From the NCBI GenBank assembly GCA_002362155.1, contig DETN01000025.1, positions 1 through 28,859 of the forward strand: a DNA stretch of 28,859 nt. Reading direction: 5' to 3'. Origin of the DNA: Lachnospiraceae bacterium UBA3287 (GTDB lineage: Bacteria; Bacillota; Clostridia; Lachnospirales; Lachnospiraceae). Position numbers and translations under genes: made by a program. Positions 1 through 8,051 of the stretch are shown piece after piece. The notes under the pieces are model-generated. The model searched no databases, was not told the origin of the DNA, and saw only the letters and a program-made list of their open reading frames with translations. The stretch's first letter is position 1. Each line of letters begins with the position of its first letter.

Positions 1-139
1 TTTCGTGGAAAGAAAAAAGACCGCGTTCCTCCACGCCCATGCGCTGCAGCTGCTCCTATGGACGTGGTATCCCGAGGATTATAATGAACGAAAAAACAAG
101 CACCATCGAAACAAGCTACACCGACGCCTACGGCAATGA
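1..139 (+). other. Possible 3' end of an upstream gene (fragment)
   Basis: Two frames are open from base 1. One ends with TAA at 82-84 and overlaps the next start as TAATG, which suits translational coupling, but its codons (CCA, CCT, GCT, GCA) are unlike the rest of the window. The other runs from base 2 to a TGA at 137-139 and encodes a tail containing LLLWTWYPEDYNE. Its codons (CTG, CTC, GCC, CCC) are closer to the local style, but it would overlap the next gene by 56 bases. I cannot decide between them and do not recognise either. Confidence 0.25.
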
Positions 140-1082
140 CACCAAGGTCACCATGGCCAGGCTGACCAGCGAATCCGTCCGGATCATTCAGGACAGGAAT
201 TCCTACGTCATCATTTCCGGCACCGACGGCAGCTGGCAGATCACCAATCCCACCGGCCGCGACAGGGCCGAGGAGCTTCTGACCACCGGCAGGGAGGCCG
301 GGGAGTCCGGCAAGGACTACGCAAAGCGCCTGGGCATCTCTCCCCAGGAGCTGTCCATGTTCAAGGCCCACGCCTCCAACTTCCGGGTCCCCGGAAGGGA
401 CGTGGTCCTCAAGGCCATCCTGGGCCGGGATCCTGTGCCGGACGAAAAGGCCGTGGAGCATATCCTCATGGAGCTCCATCACCCGGGCCTTTTCACCTCC
501 ACCTATGACCTGGAGGTCAACTGCCGGAACGAAGTCCTCAGGGCCGTCTTTTCCAGGCTTCGGGATACGCCTGTGGAGGACAGGATCCTCTTTGCCTCCT
601 GCACCCTCTCCGCCCTGGGCCTGCCGGATCTGGGCCTGAAGAACACCAGCCCGGAGACCGTGGCCGAGTGGGCCCGGGACCCTGAGATCGCCCTGTTTCT
701 GGAGGAGTGCCGCCAGAGAATGTCTCTGGTCTCCTACAGCGACTTTTCCAACAGACGGGCCGATTTCAGACAGAACTACATAAAGGCCCGCGGCCTTGGG
801 GACAAGTCCCTTCCCTTCATTTACGACCAGCTCTTCTACGAAGGGGACCAGACCTGCTCCGTCAACGTCATCCAGGATTTCTTCGGCCGCATGACCAGGC
901 CCAGGAGCCGCAGCGCCAGGGATACCATCATCGAGATGGGCATCAAGATGGGCTGCAGCCTGGGACAGATCAATCTCATGCTGGTAGAGGCCAACTACGC
1001 CCTGCTCTACCCCAGGAGCTTCTTCCAGTTCGACGTGATCGCCTTCAGCCGGATCGCCCAGACCGACGCACCTTCCCATTAA
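84..1082 (+). CDS. Unrecognised HTH-like protein, first complete gene of the kinase/GTPase/PBP cluster
   Basis: This encodes 332 residues starting at ATG 84, preceded by GAGG at about 7 bases; an in-frame ATG at 39 has no such site. No signal peptide or membrane segment is visible, so it is probably cytoplasmic. The first ~60 residues look beta-rich. Around residues 80-115 a stretch including LGISPQELSMFKA has helix-turn-helix character. Near residues 275-305 there is RDTIIEMGIKMGCSLGQIN followed by a Leu-rich helix and ALLYPRS, a second helix-loop-helix I have seen in the form LGLSLEEANELLxxAGYxxLYPR in Firmicutes proteins (recall, not checked). The gene leads the cluster, 76 bases before the pseudokinase gene. 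It may be a regulator or a scaffold for the kinase. Function is unknown; only the reading frame is secure. Confidence 0.8.
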   Translation: MNEKTSTIETSYTDAYGNDTKVTMARLTSESVRIIQDRNSYVIISGTDGSWQITNPTGRDRAEELLTTGREAGESGKDYAKRLGISPQELSMFKAHASNFRVPGRDVVLKAILGRDPVPDEKAVEHILMELHHPGLFTSTYDLEVNCRNEVLRAVFSRLRDTPVEDRILFASCTLSALGLPDLGLKNTSPETVAEWARDPEIALFLEECRQRMSLVSYSDFSNRRADFRQNYIKARGLGDKSLPFIYDQLFYEGDQTCSVNVIQDFFGRMTRPRSRSARDTIIEMGIKMGCSLGQINLMLVEANYALLYPRSFFQFDVIAFSRIAQTDAPSH

Positions 1083-1158
1083 CAACATCTGACAGCCAGG
1101 GGCGCTGCCCTTTGCGTTACAGTGACATTAAGGAAATTTTTGCAGGAGGTATGCCGGC

Positions 1159-2166
1159 ATGCAGATCGACGGAAACCTGAAAAGCAGGGCTGCCCGCCCC
1201 CGCGCAGCTGCCGCGGGCAGGACAAGGCCCGATCCATATACAGAACGAAACAGTTCCTTCGAGGAGCTTTACAACCAGTCCAGGAAATTCGCCTTTGGGG
1301 GCAAGATCGTGGATACGACAGATCCCAACGGCTTTCCCGTGATTCTCTTTATCCTGCGTCCCGACCAGGGCGAGGGAGATGAACTGGACAGGTATTTTTC
1401 CAATATCACCCAGATGACGGTCAACAGCTACGAGGAGTTCCGGACCATGCACTATACCGGCAGGTCCATCCACGGCCCCTACTGGTGCTACCACTTCAGA
1501 AGGCCCGCAGACGCCCTTTCCCTGAGAGAGCTTCTGGAGGACCATATCGATGTGGATCCCGTATGTCTCATGAAAGAGCTTCTGGAGCAGGTCAACGCCT
1601 TCGGACGCTGCCGCCGCCTTGCGGAGGGAGACCATACGGGCATCCGGGAATATACTTCCCTCTCCTGTCTGAGCCTGGATACGGTCTTCTGCAGCTGCAG
1701 GGACCAGCAGCTGAAAAACGTGACCATCCTTCCCCTCAGGGGCCTGTCCGGCACCTATGACTATCCGGACGAGATGCCCAGGGAGGCAGGCAAGGAAGGA
1801 TCCTCCGAAAAGACCGACGTCTATTCCATCGCCTATCTTGGCGTGGAAGTGGCCAGCTGGACCGGGACCTCCTTCAGGATCCAGGGCATGCCCCGGGGCC
1901 ACGAGGCCCTGCTGACCAGGTGCCTCTCCCCCTTCCCCGCCCTCAGGCCCGACGCGAGAGCCTTCCTGAACGACCTGATCGAAGGAAAGGACGAAGAAGC
2001 GGAGGAATACGTGCCCGAAAAGAAGGGAGGCGGCTTTTTCGCAAGCCTCCTGACCGGCATCCGGGAATCCGTTTCCGGTCTGGGCGGCAGCGCCGCATAC
2101 GAAGACGATCCCGCGGATGAAGAGGAAAACGAAGACAGAGGCGGCAGCAATGCCACATTCCGCTGA
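1159..2166 (+). CDS. Protein kinase-like protein, probably catalytically dead (pseudokinase)
   Basis: This encodes 335 residues; start at ATG 1159 with AGGAGG about 10 bases upstream. The sequence keeps the outline of a kinase fold, mainly the C-lobe: SSEKTDVYSIAYLGVEVASW (about residues 214-233) matches the DVxSLG helix-F region, and LLTRCLSPFPALRPDARAFL matches the CL..DP..RP..A.EL end of the fold. I find no HRD-type catalytic loop and no DFG or equivalent, so phosphotransfer is unlikely. A serine/glycine-rich and then acidic tail follows (about residues 280-335). Its 3' end overlaps the PP2C gene. In context it could bind or allosterically control the active kinase encoded at 2986. The pseudokinase reading comes from motif inspection and is moderate in certainty. 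Confidence 0.75.
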   Translation: MQIDGNLKSRAARPRAAAAGRTRPDPYTERNSSFEELYNQSRKFAFGGKIVDTTDPNGFPVILFILRPDQGEGDELDRYFSNITQMTVNSYEEFRTMHYTGRSIHGPYWCYHFRRPADALSLRELLEDHIDVDPVCLMKELLEQVNAFGRCRRLAEGDHTGIREYTSLSCLSLDTVFCSCRDQQLKNVTILPLRGLSGTYDYPDEMPREAGKEGSSEKTDVYSIAYLGVEVASWTGTSFRIQGMPRGHEALLTRCLSPFPALRPDARAFLNDLIEGKDEEAEEYVPEKKGGGFFASLLTGIRESVSGLGGSAAYEDDPADEEENEDRGGSNATFR

Positions 2167-2974
2167 GGGGGGACCGGAATTGATCACAGTACAGGACAGT
2201 CATCAGTTTACATACAGACACAACCGTCCCGAGAACCAGGACGCATATTTTATCATGACGGGATCCGCCCGGCCCGACGGCTCGGGCCAGATCCTCATCC
2301 AGGCCGTTCTGGACGGCATCTCCTCCGCCAACGGAAAAAAATCCTCCGGATTTGCCCTGGACGCGGCCTATAAATCCCTGGGAGGCCTCCTGGCCAGATC
2401 CCGGGACCTGGCCGTAATGGACGAAGACCGGCGCTACGCCCTGATCCTGGGCGCCATGAAGGATGCGGTCAGACGCTCCGACGCGGCCCTGCGCACAAGG
2501 CCGGGCGACAACGGGTCCACCATCAGCATCGCCGTCGTCTTCGGCGGCTATGTCTATACCTGCAACATAGGGGACTCCCCCATCTATCTTCTGAAGGATT
2601 CAGAGGAAGCCCCTTCCCTGACGGAGCTCTTCTTCAGCCACAACGAGGCGGCCATCCAGGTACGTGAAGGAAAGATGACCCGGGACGAAGCCGTCTATTC
2701 CCCCTCCAAAAACCATCTGTGCAGGGCCCTGGGCGACGCCAGAAGGATCAGGGAGGACGAGATCCCCTTCTTCAGAGAGCCCCTGGGGGCCTCCAACATA
2801 CTGCTCATGGGCAGCGACGGAGCCCTTTCCGTTTTCCCTCCCAGCCGCCTGCAGGAGCTGACCACAAGAGCGGTCAGCATGCAGAACCTGGTGGAGCAGG
2901 TCTATGAGGACGTGCAGGATTCTGATTCGGACGACAATTTCACAATGCTGGCCACCAGGATCCTGGTCAGCTGA
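2150..2974 (+). CDS. PP2C-family Ser/Thr protein phosphatase
   Basis: This encodes 274 residues from ATG 2150, which has AGAGG about 8 bases upstream; an in-frame ATG at 2117 lacks a ribosome site. The PP2C metal-binding motifs are visible though divergent: RPENQDAY (residues ~27-33) for motif I, VLDGISS (~53-59) for the DGxGG motif, NGSTISIAVVFGGYVYTCNIGDSP for the GST..GD core, MGSDGAL for the SDGL motif and SDDNFTML near the C-terminus for the final DN. The metal ligands D31, D55 and the late Asp residues are kept, so activity is likely. PP2C enzymes of this type reverse Hanks-type kinase phosphorylation. The gene sits between a pseudokinase and an active-looking kinase, overlapping the former by 17 bases and ending 11 bases before the latter, as in PrkC/PrpC or PknB/PstP pairs. 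Confidence 0.88.
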   Translation: MPHSAEGGPELITVQDSHQFTYRHNRPENQDAYFIMTGSARPDGSGQILIQAVLDGISSANGKKSSGFALDAAYKSLGGLLARSRDLAVMDEDRRYALILGAMKDAVRRSDAALRTRPGDNGSTISIAVVFGGYVYTCNIGDSPIYLLKDSEEAPSLTELFFSHNEAAIQVREGKMTRDEAVYSPSKNHLCRALGDARRIREDEIPFFREPLGASNILLMGSDGALSVFPPSRLQELTTRAVSMQNLVEQVYEDVQDSDSDDNFTMLATRILVS

Positions 2975-2985
2975 CAGAGGTATCC

Positions 2986-5001
2986 ATGTCAAAAGGTATT
3001 TTTCGCTACAGCAAAGACGGAACTGAATACAGAGACTATCCCTTCGAGGGAAGCCCCATGCCCGGCGCCCACAGCTCCCAGACCAAGCAGATCCTCCGGA
3101 TCCGCTTCACCGGGGAGGTGCCGGAGGGCGGCCCCTTCTACAGCGGCAGGGACTACTGTCTGAAGATCGTGACCGTCTATCCCAGGCGGTCCGGAAGGCC
3201 TGCCGACAGGGACTACTGGGACGCGGCCGATTTCCGGGGCGACCACCTCATGCATCATATCGCCCTGGACGAGAACGGAGACATGGTCTCCCGCCAGCTG
3301 CGCAGGGACGGCAGGATCGACGAGTCCCTGGACGGCCGCAGGGTCATGATCCTGGAGCCGGACGGACTCTCCCTCTTTGACCTGATCAACGACAGGCTGG
3401 ACAAGGCCATGGAATTCATCGACCTGGCCTCCCTTTCCGTTACCGAAAGGCTGGATATCCTGGACCAGATCTGCGAAGGCCTCCAGGAGCTCTACCGCCA
3501 CGTCCAGAGGGACGGGCGCAGGATCGTGGCCTACCGGGATCTGAAGGAGGAGAACGTGGTGATCCTCATGGAAGGAAAGAGAATGGTGGCTTCCCTGATC
3601 GACTTCGCCACCATCCGCCTGGAGGATTCCGACGGCAACAGCCCCAACAATACCTTCCGTTCCCAGTTCTCCGAATCCAATACGGCCCCCGAGGACATCA
3701 TTCCCGAAAACGACCCGGTCATCAGCTTCTACCAGACAAGCGGCCAGAACCAGAAGACCGACGTGTTCGCCCTGGGCCTGATCCTGGGCCGGCTCTTCTC
3801 CGGCTGCAGGCCCCTCAGGGACTGGATCCACAAGGCCCAGATGAGCGAGACCGACAGCGAAAAGCTCTGGCTCCATGCCTATGAGGACGTGATCTCCCGC
3901 TACCAGACCAGGGATTTCCGCTGGCTGGAAAAGGAACTGGGCGAGGACTTCAAGTGGCAGGAGGAAATCGACTCCGCCATTCTGAACAAGGTCCAGCGCC
4001 TCTTCCGCCAGTCCACCCTCCTCTGGCCGGACGCCCGGCCCGGCATCGATCTTTTCCGCCAGCGCCTGGGAGACATCCTGGACCTGGCCGTGACCAGGGA
4101 AGGCCCCTTGGAAGCCGAAGAGGAGGCTCCTGCCCCCGAAAGGGAAGCGTCTTCTCCGGAAGACGGCGCCCCGGACGGCCCCGCGGAAAAGGAAAAGGCG
4201 GAGCAGTACTCCCTCTTTCTTCTGAACACCTCCGTTCCCGCGGAGATGATGGGCTCCTACCGTCTGGCCATGGAGGATGCCTGGAGAAAGGAACTGAAAA
4301 AGCATAAAAAGACCGGAGAGCCTCCCGCCTCCTTTACGGCTGGCTTTATCACCTTCCGGTCCGGAAACGGAGCGGATCACTGCTATGCCAAAACAGAGAT
4401 GCCTCTCCACCTCTATACCCACGATTATCTCATGAACCGTGTCCTTCCCCAGACCGTCTCCCTGACTGACGTGTCGGGATCCGCGGCACGGGGCTTCAGG
4501 GACGCCTTCGTTTACGTAAGAGACTACCTCCAGGAAGAAGGCAGCCAGTCCTTCCTGGGCAGTGTCTGTATCTTTACCCCCTGCGTCCCTTCCTTTAAGG
4601 AATTGGAGGAGGTGCAGTTCGGGGATATCCTGGATGAGTGCGAGCGCCTTTCCGTTGAGCGCTACGGACGCCATCTCCAGGTGGTGATTTATTCGGATCC
4701 CGAAAAAAGAAACGGCGAAGACGCTGCGGACTGGTACGACGAAAAAAATCTCCGGATCTCCGGTCTGGATCTTTCCGGAGCCGGAAGCGGGCAGGCGAAG
4801 CCAAAGACCGGCGGCGCCTTTTCCTCTCCCGTCTGGGATTACCCCCTCTATGAGGAAGACGCCTCTTCCGGCGGCAAGGGCGCCGGCCCGGACACGGAGG
4901 ATGGTTTCTTTGTGGGCCCCGATGCCCTTTACGCCATGGGTCCCGGCGGCCGTGAGATCTATGTACTGAGGCGGAAAGCATCAGAAAGGACCTTCCCTTG
5001 A
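2986..5001 (+). CDS. Hanks-type Ser/Thr protein kinase with divergent vWA-like C-terminal domain
   Basis: This encodes 671 residues. The N-terminal ~365 residues form a protein kinase: CLKIV (K60) for the VAIK lysine, YRDLKEEN (183-190) for the catalytic loop with Asp185 and Asn190, LIDFAT (204-209) for the DFG segment with the metal-binding Asp206 but Ala in place of Gly, TAPE (233-236), and KTDVFALGLIL (257-267) for helix F. YRD instead of HRD and DFA instead of DFG are unusual but need not abolish activity. A Glu/Pro-rich linker (about 372-405) leads to a domain whose strand pattern resembles vWA: FLLNTSVPAEMMG where DxSGSM is expected, TAGFITFRSGNG, SAARGFRDAFVYVRDYL and CIFTPC where TDG is expected. 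The MIDAS residues are lost. No TM segment or PASTA repeat is present. The stop overlaps the next start (TTGA). Confidence 0.88.
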   Translation: MSKGIFRYSKDGTEYRDYPFEGSPMPGAHSSQTKQILRIRFTGEVPEGGPFYSGRDYCLKIVTVYPRRSGRPADRDYWDAADFRGDHLMHHIALDENGDMVSRQLRRDGRIDESLDGRRVMILEPDGLSLFDLINDRLDKAMEFIDLASLSVTERLDILDQICEGLQELYRHVQRDGRRIVAYRDLKEENVVILMEGKRMVASLIDFATIRLEDSDGNSPNNTFRSQFSESNTAPEDIIPENDPVISFYQTSGQNQKTDVFALGLILGRLFSGCRPLRDWIHKAQMSETDSEKLWLHAYEDVISRYQTRDFRWLEKELGEDFKWQEEIDSAILNKVQRLFRQSTLLWPDARPGIDLFRQRLGDILDLAVTREGPLEAEEEAPAPEREASSPEDGAPDGPAEKEKAEQYSLFLLNTSVPAEMMGSYRLAMEDAWRKELKKHKKTGEPPASFTAGFITFRSGNGADHCYAKTEMPLHLYTHDYLMNRVLPQTVSLTDVSGSAARGFRDAFVYVRDYLQEEGSQSFLGSVCIFTPCVPSFKELEEVQFGDILDECERLSVERYGRHLQVVIYSDPEKRNGEDAADWYDEKNLRISGLDLSGAGSGQAKPKTGGAFSSPVWDYPLYEEDASSGGKGAGPDTEDGFFVGPDALYAMGPGGREIYVLRRKASERTFP

Positions 5002-5696
5002 AAAATCTGAAAAAAGGCTTTACAAGACTCGTCATACTGGAAGCACTGGCGGTGTTCCTCTTCATTACGGCCGGCATACTGATGCCGGAAGCGGCGGAGC
5101 CCCTCCTGTCATCCATAGCGGGGATGCGCCCGGCGGGCGTCTTTACCCTGCTGGTGCTGTTTCTGATCCCCCTTGTCAGGATCCTTCTGGGCATCTTTGT
5201 GCGTGAAGCGCCCGGACATGAGGAAGACGACGGATACGAGACCTGGAACGACGGCTCGGACATCCGCTACGAGGAAAGAGGCGGCGGCGCCGCCCCTTCC
5301 CCCTTCCAGAAGGCTGCCCCCCGGGACGTTCCCGAATACGACGAGGACATCCCCGCCCCGGGCGGCGAAAAGGCTCCCGCCCCCCAGGCTTCCCCCTTCT
5401 ATGCTCCTTCCTTTATCAGGATCCAGCAGCTCTCCGGGACCGCCGCCATAGGCAGCCGGGACAGGGTCAAGGTCCTGGACCAGGAGGGCACCTACCAGGT
5501 GGTCATGGATTCGCCCATTCCCTCGGCGGAGCTTCTGTTCGAGTACAGGCCCGGGACCTGTTACCTTCTGGGCCAGGAGGATATCCAGATGATCCCCGAC
5601 CGGCCCCTGATCCTCTACTCCACCACCCCTCAGGGAGCCAGAATCCCCCAGTACGCTCTCACCTTTGTCACCTACGAGGAGGCATCACATGCTTAA
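4998..5696 (+). CDS. Two-TM membrane protein of the kinase/GTPase cluster, unknown function
   Basis: This encodes 232 residues from a TTG codon at 4998 that overlaps the kinase stop (TTGA) and has AAAGGA 7 bases upstream; no better ATG exists nearby. Two hydrophobic helices are clear, about residues 11-29 (LVILEALAVFLFITAGILM) and 46-67 (GVFTLLVLFLIPLVRILLG), separated by a short loop. A charged, Pro/Ala-rich linker (about 70-135) follows and then a compact ~90-residue domain beginning FIRIQQLSG with beta-rich character. The topology suggests a cytoplasmic domain tethered to the membrane. I do not recognise the C-terminal domain. It overlaps the GTPase gene by 8 bases, so the two products are probably made together and may interact at the membrane. 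Confidence 0.78.
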   Translation: MKNLKKGFTRLVILEALAVFLFITAGILMPEAAEPLLSSIAGMRPAGVFTLLVLFLIPLVRILLGIFVREAPGHEEDDGYETWNDGSDIRYEERGGGAAPSPFQKAAPRDVPEYDEDIPAPGGEKAPAPQASPFYAPSFIRIQQLSGTAAIGSRDRVKVLDQEGTYQVVMDSPIPSAELLFEYRPGTCYLLGQEDIQMIPDRPLILYSTTPQGARIPQYALTFVTYEEASHA

Positions 5697-6852
5697 AGCC
5701 GGAACATGCATCTGTCCCAGATGCGGCAAGATCTTCCGCATGGCCTATTATTACAACGCGCCCTCTGCCATAGGAGCCAGGCTCAGCTATTCCAGGCAGA
5801 ACCATACCTACCGGGTGGATCCCTATTTTCCGGACGATCCCGAAAGAACGGCAAATCCCGGCTTCACCCTCCAGCTGGCCACCCGGATCGGCAAAAAGGA
5901 GCAGGGCGTTCCCTACTCCATCACCGTGATCCGCCAGATGGACGGCAGAAGCGAAAAGGAAGAGCTGACCATGCGCCACTCCTGCCCCGAATGCAGGCAT
6001 TACAACACGGTCCTGCCCAGGCACTACGGAATCTATCCCCTCTATGTCATCGCCCTGGCCGGTCTGACCTCGGCGGGAAAGAGCGCCTGGCTGACCGCCA
6101 TAGCCAACCCCAACAACCTGGCCAGGCTCAACGAGGCCGGCTATTCCATGCACCTGGAGCCCGACGGCTATTCCGGCAGCAGCAGCAAGGCCGAGCCCAC
6201 CGTTCCCGGCTCCATAGGCCGGACCACCTACCTGGTGATCACCGACAGAGAGGGAAAGGGCGTGGCCGGCGTCCTGCTCAGAGACTTTTCCGGCGAGCTC
6301 TTCGCCCCTGCCAGGGAAAGCGCCGAATGGGGCAGCTATGACTGGCAGAACTACAGCTCCGACTGGGCCACCTTTGCCGCCCAGGGCAATGAATACGCCG
6401 GGCCCGATCTTTTCTTTATCGTGGACAGCACCGTCAAGTCCGGCAAGCATGCGGATCAGGAAACAGGGGCCTACAACACCCTCCGCAACAACGCGGACCT
6501 GACCGGCAGGCCGGTGGGCCTGATCCTGACCCACGCGGACAAGCTCATGGAGGAAAAGCCTCCCCATCCCGGAGATCCTTCCGGAACGGTCCCCCTCATA
6601 GACAGCAAGACCTTTGCCGTCAATGCGGGCTACCGCATGCGCCAGCTGGTCCCCAGAATGGCCCTGCAGGACTATATCGTGACCCGCTGCCACAACCTGG
6701 CAAGACTCCTGTCCGGCACCGGACTCTACCGGGGCTTTCTGGTCAAGTCCTGCGAGAACAAAGGCGGCCTGCAGGACTTCAATAATCCCATCAACGTACT
6801 GGATCCCCTGATCTGGGCCCTCAACACACTGGGGATCTTCCCCGTACAGTAA
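5689..6852 (+). CDS. Zinc-ribbon P-loop GTPase, DO-GTPase2-like
   Basis: This encodes 387 residues from ATG 5689, with GAGGAGG 6 bases upstream; upstream in-frame TTG 5665 is less likely. An N-terminal zinc ribbon is split into CICPRCGK (C9/C12) and HSCPECRH (C99/C102). The G domain follows: ALAGLTSAGKSAWL (Walker A, about 123-135), LRDFSGELF (Walker B-like D199 then G202), PDLFFIVDS and GLILTHADKL (about 277-286), where THAD stands in for NKxD. This layout resembles the family Pfam names Double-GTPase 2, which is reported to co-occur with GTPase-associated protein 1; the neighbouring gene fits that partner. I rely on memory for the family name. Nucleotide hydrolysis is likely, but the guanine preference is inferred from THAD. 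No TM segment is present; membrane recruitment could come from its neighbours. Confidence 0.82.
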   Translation: MLKAGTCICPRCGKIFRMAYYYNAPSAIGARLSYSRQNHTYRVDPYFPDDPERTANPGFTLQLATRIGKKEQGVPYSITVIRQMDGRSEKEELTMRHSCPECRHYNTVLPRHYGIYPLYVIALAGLTSAGKSAWLTAIANPNNLARLNEAGYSMHLEPDGYSGSSSKAEPTVPGSIGRTTYLVITDREGKGVAGVLLRDFSGELFAPARESAEWGSYDWQNYSSDWATFAAQGNEYAGPDLFFIVDSTVKSGKHADQETGAYNTLRNNADLTGRPVGLILTHADKLMEEKPPHPGDPSGTVPLIDSKTFAVNAGYRMRQLVPRMALQDYIVTRCHNLARLLSGTGLYRGFLVKSCENKGGLQDFNNPINVLDPLIWALNTLGIFPVQ

Positions 6853-6870
6853 AAAACGGAACGGATAAAA

Positions 6871-8037
6871 ATGATATACGAAATTATTTACGCAAACAGA
6901 GACCGGGGCTATGACCTCTATGACAGGAGCCCCGGCTTCCCCACAGAATATCTCGCGGAGATCCGCACCGTCTGCGGCCGGCTCTGCGGCCAGGGCACGC
7001 CGGACAATTACGCCAGGCATTTCGCCTTCCTTCCCCTTTCCGGAAGCATGTGCCTTTTCGCCGTCATCATCCGCCAGCCCAGGGGCAACGCGGGAGAAAA
7101 AAGGGCCCACAGCATGGTCCTGAACCTGGTCTGCTCTAAGGAAGACGCAGCATTCCTTCTGGGCCGGCCGGCCTTTCTCTTCTCCGCTCTGGAAAACGCC
7201 GCGGAAAAGGACCTTTCCTCTTCCGGCTCCCTCCTTCCCGTCTATGAAACGCCGGAGGAGCTCCTTGCGTTGTCCGGAGAGATCTCAAAGCCCTCCAGGA
7301 TCCCCGCGGAGAGCCTGCAGAAGGTCCTTCTCATGTCTCTTTTCTACGCGGGAGAAGGAAAGCCCGGACAGGTCATGATCTCCCTTCAGGAGCCCTCCGC
7401 GGCGCCCGAGTGCCTGTCATGGCTTCTGCCCATGGTCCCGGAAGAGGTCCGTCCCCGCCTGTCCTTCCATACGGGCATTCAGACCGCTTCCGAGGGAATC
7501 GGCTGCATCCTGAAATTCTGCACCGAAAAGGACTACGCCCTCATGCAGAGGACAGGCTTCGACGGCGGAGAAAGAGCCGTCCTCAGCCACTGGGCCGGAG
7601 GCAGGCTGACCTGCAATGACAGGCCCGTCCTGGACAGAGCCTCCCGCCTTTCCCCCTTCCTTTCGGAGGATACGGGCTCTTCCACCTGGTCTTCCCTCCT
7701 GGAAAGAGCCGGCATCGAAGACGAAAGCACATCTTTACGTGAAAGAGGAAATGAAAAAATGACCACCAGATCACAGAAAAACGGCCGTCCTTCCGCAGGC
7801 GCCTTCATCGCAGTCATCCTGTTCGAGTCCATTCTCTGCGCCGCCCTCCTGATCGGCCTGGGCTTCGGCTTTAAATACATGCTCTCCGTGACACTGTCCC
7901 AGAGCGGCAACTATGTCATCGTGCAGGCGGAGGCCGTCAGGAAGACCGTCGTGGGACTGATCTGCCTGGCCGCGGGCTTTTTACTGGGCCTTCTTGCCAG
8001 CCATCTCACCTCGGGCCTGAAAAGGCTGCGGGGCTAA
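6871..8037 (+). CDS. GAP1-like GTPase-associated protein with two C-terminal TM helices
   Basis: This encodes 388 residues; ATG 6871 lies 18 bases after the GTPase stop, with only a weak GGA-type ribosome site. The N-terminus, with YANRDRGYDLYDRSPGFP (about residues 7-24), the LPLSG segment and EKRAHSMVLNLV (about 80-91), matches my memory of the GTPase-associated protein 1 N-terminal domain, whose hallmark is GYDLYxxSxG followed by an R..H..LV region. The middle (about 95-280) is alpha-rich and unrecognised. Two hydrophobic helices are clear at about 310-338 and 360-380, ending in a basic KRLRG tail, so the protein is membrane-anchored. Immediate adjacency to the GTPase supports the pair. 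The TM anchors may be what brings the switch to the envelope enzymes encoded downstream. The family call rests on motif recall. Confidence 0.78.
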   Translation: MIYEIIYANRDRGYDLYDRSPGFPTEYLAEIRTVCGRLCGQGTPDNYARHFAFLPLSGSMCLFAVIIRQPRGNAGEKRAHSMVLNLVCSKEDAAFLLGRPAFLFSALENAAEKDLSSSGSLLPVYETPEELLALSGEISKPSRIPAESLQKVLLMSLFYAGEGKPGQVMISLQEPSAAPECLSWLLPMVPEEVRPRLSFHTGIQTASEGIGCILKFCTEKDYALMQRTGFDGGERAVLSHWAGGRLTCNDRPVLDRASRLSPFLSEDTGSSTWSSLLERAGIEDESTSLRERGNEKMTTRSQKNGRPSAGAFIAVILFESILCAALLIGLGFGFKYMLSVTLSQSGNYVIVQAEAVRKTVVGLICLAAGFLLGLLASHLTSGLKRLRG

Positions 8038-8051
8038 GCCGGGAGGCCGCC

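Noticed and set aside
2989..4674. 561-codon open frame on the - strand opposite the kinase gene
   Set aside because: It is a shadow of GC-rich codon bias. Its translation is low-complexity Gly/Val/Asp/His text with no domain, while the + strand frame carries kinase motifs. The same holds for long opposite frames at 1117-2187, 5668-7110, 10195-11157, 12313-13446, 25077-26075 and 26679-27779.
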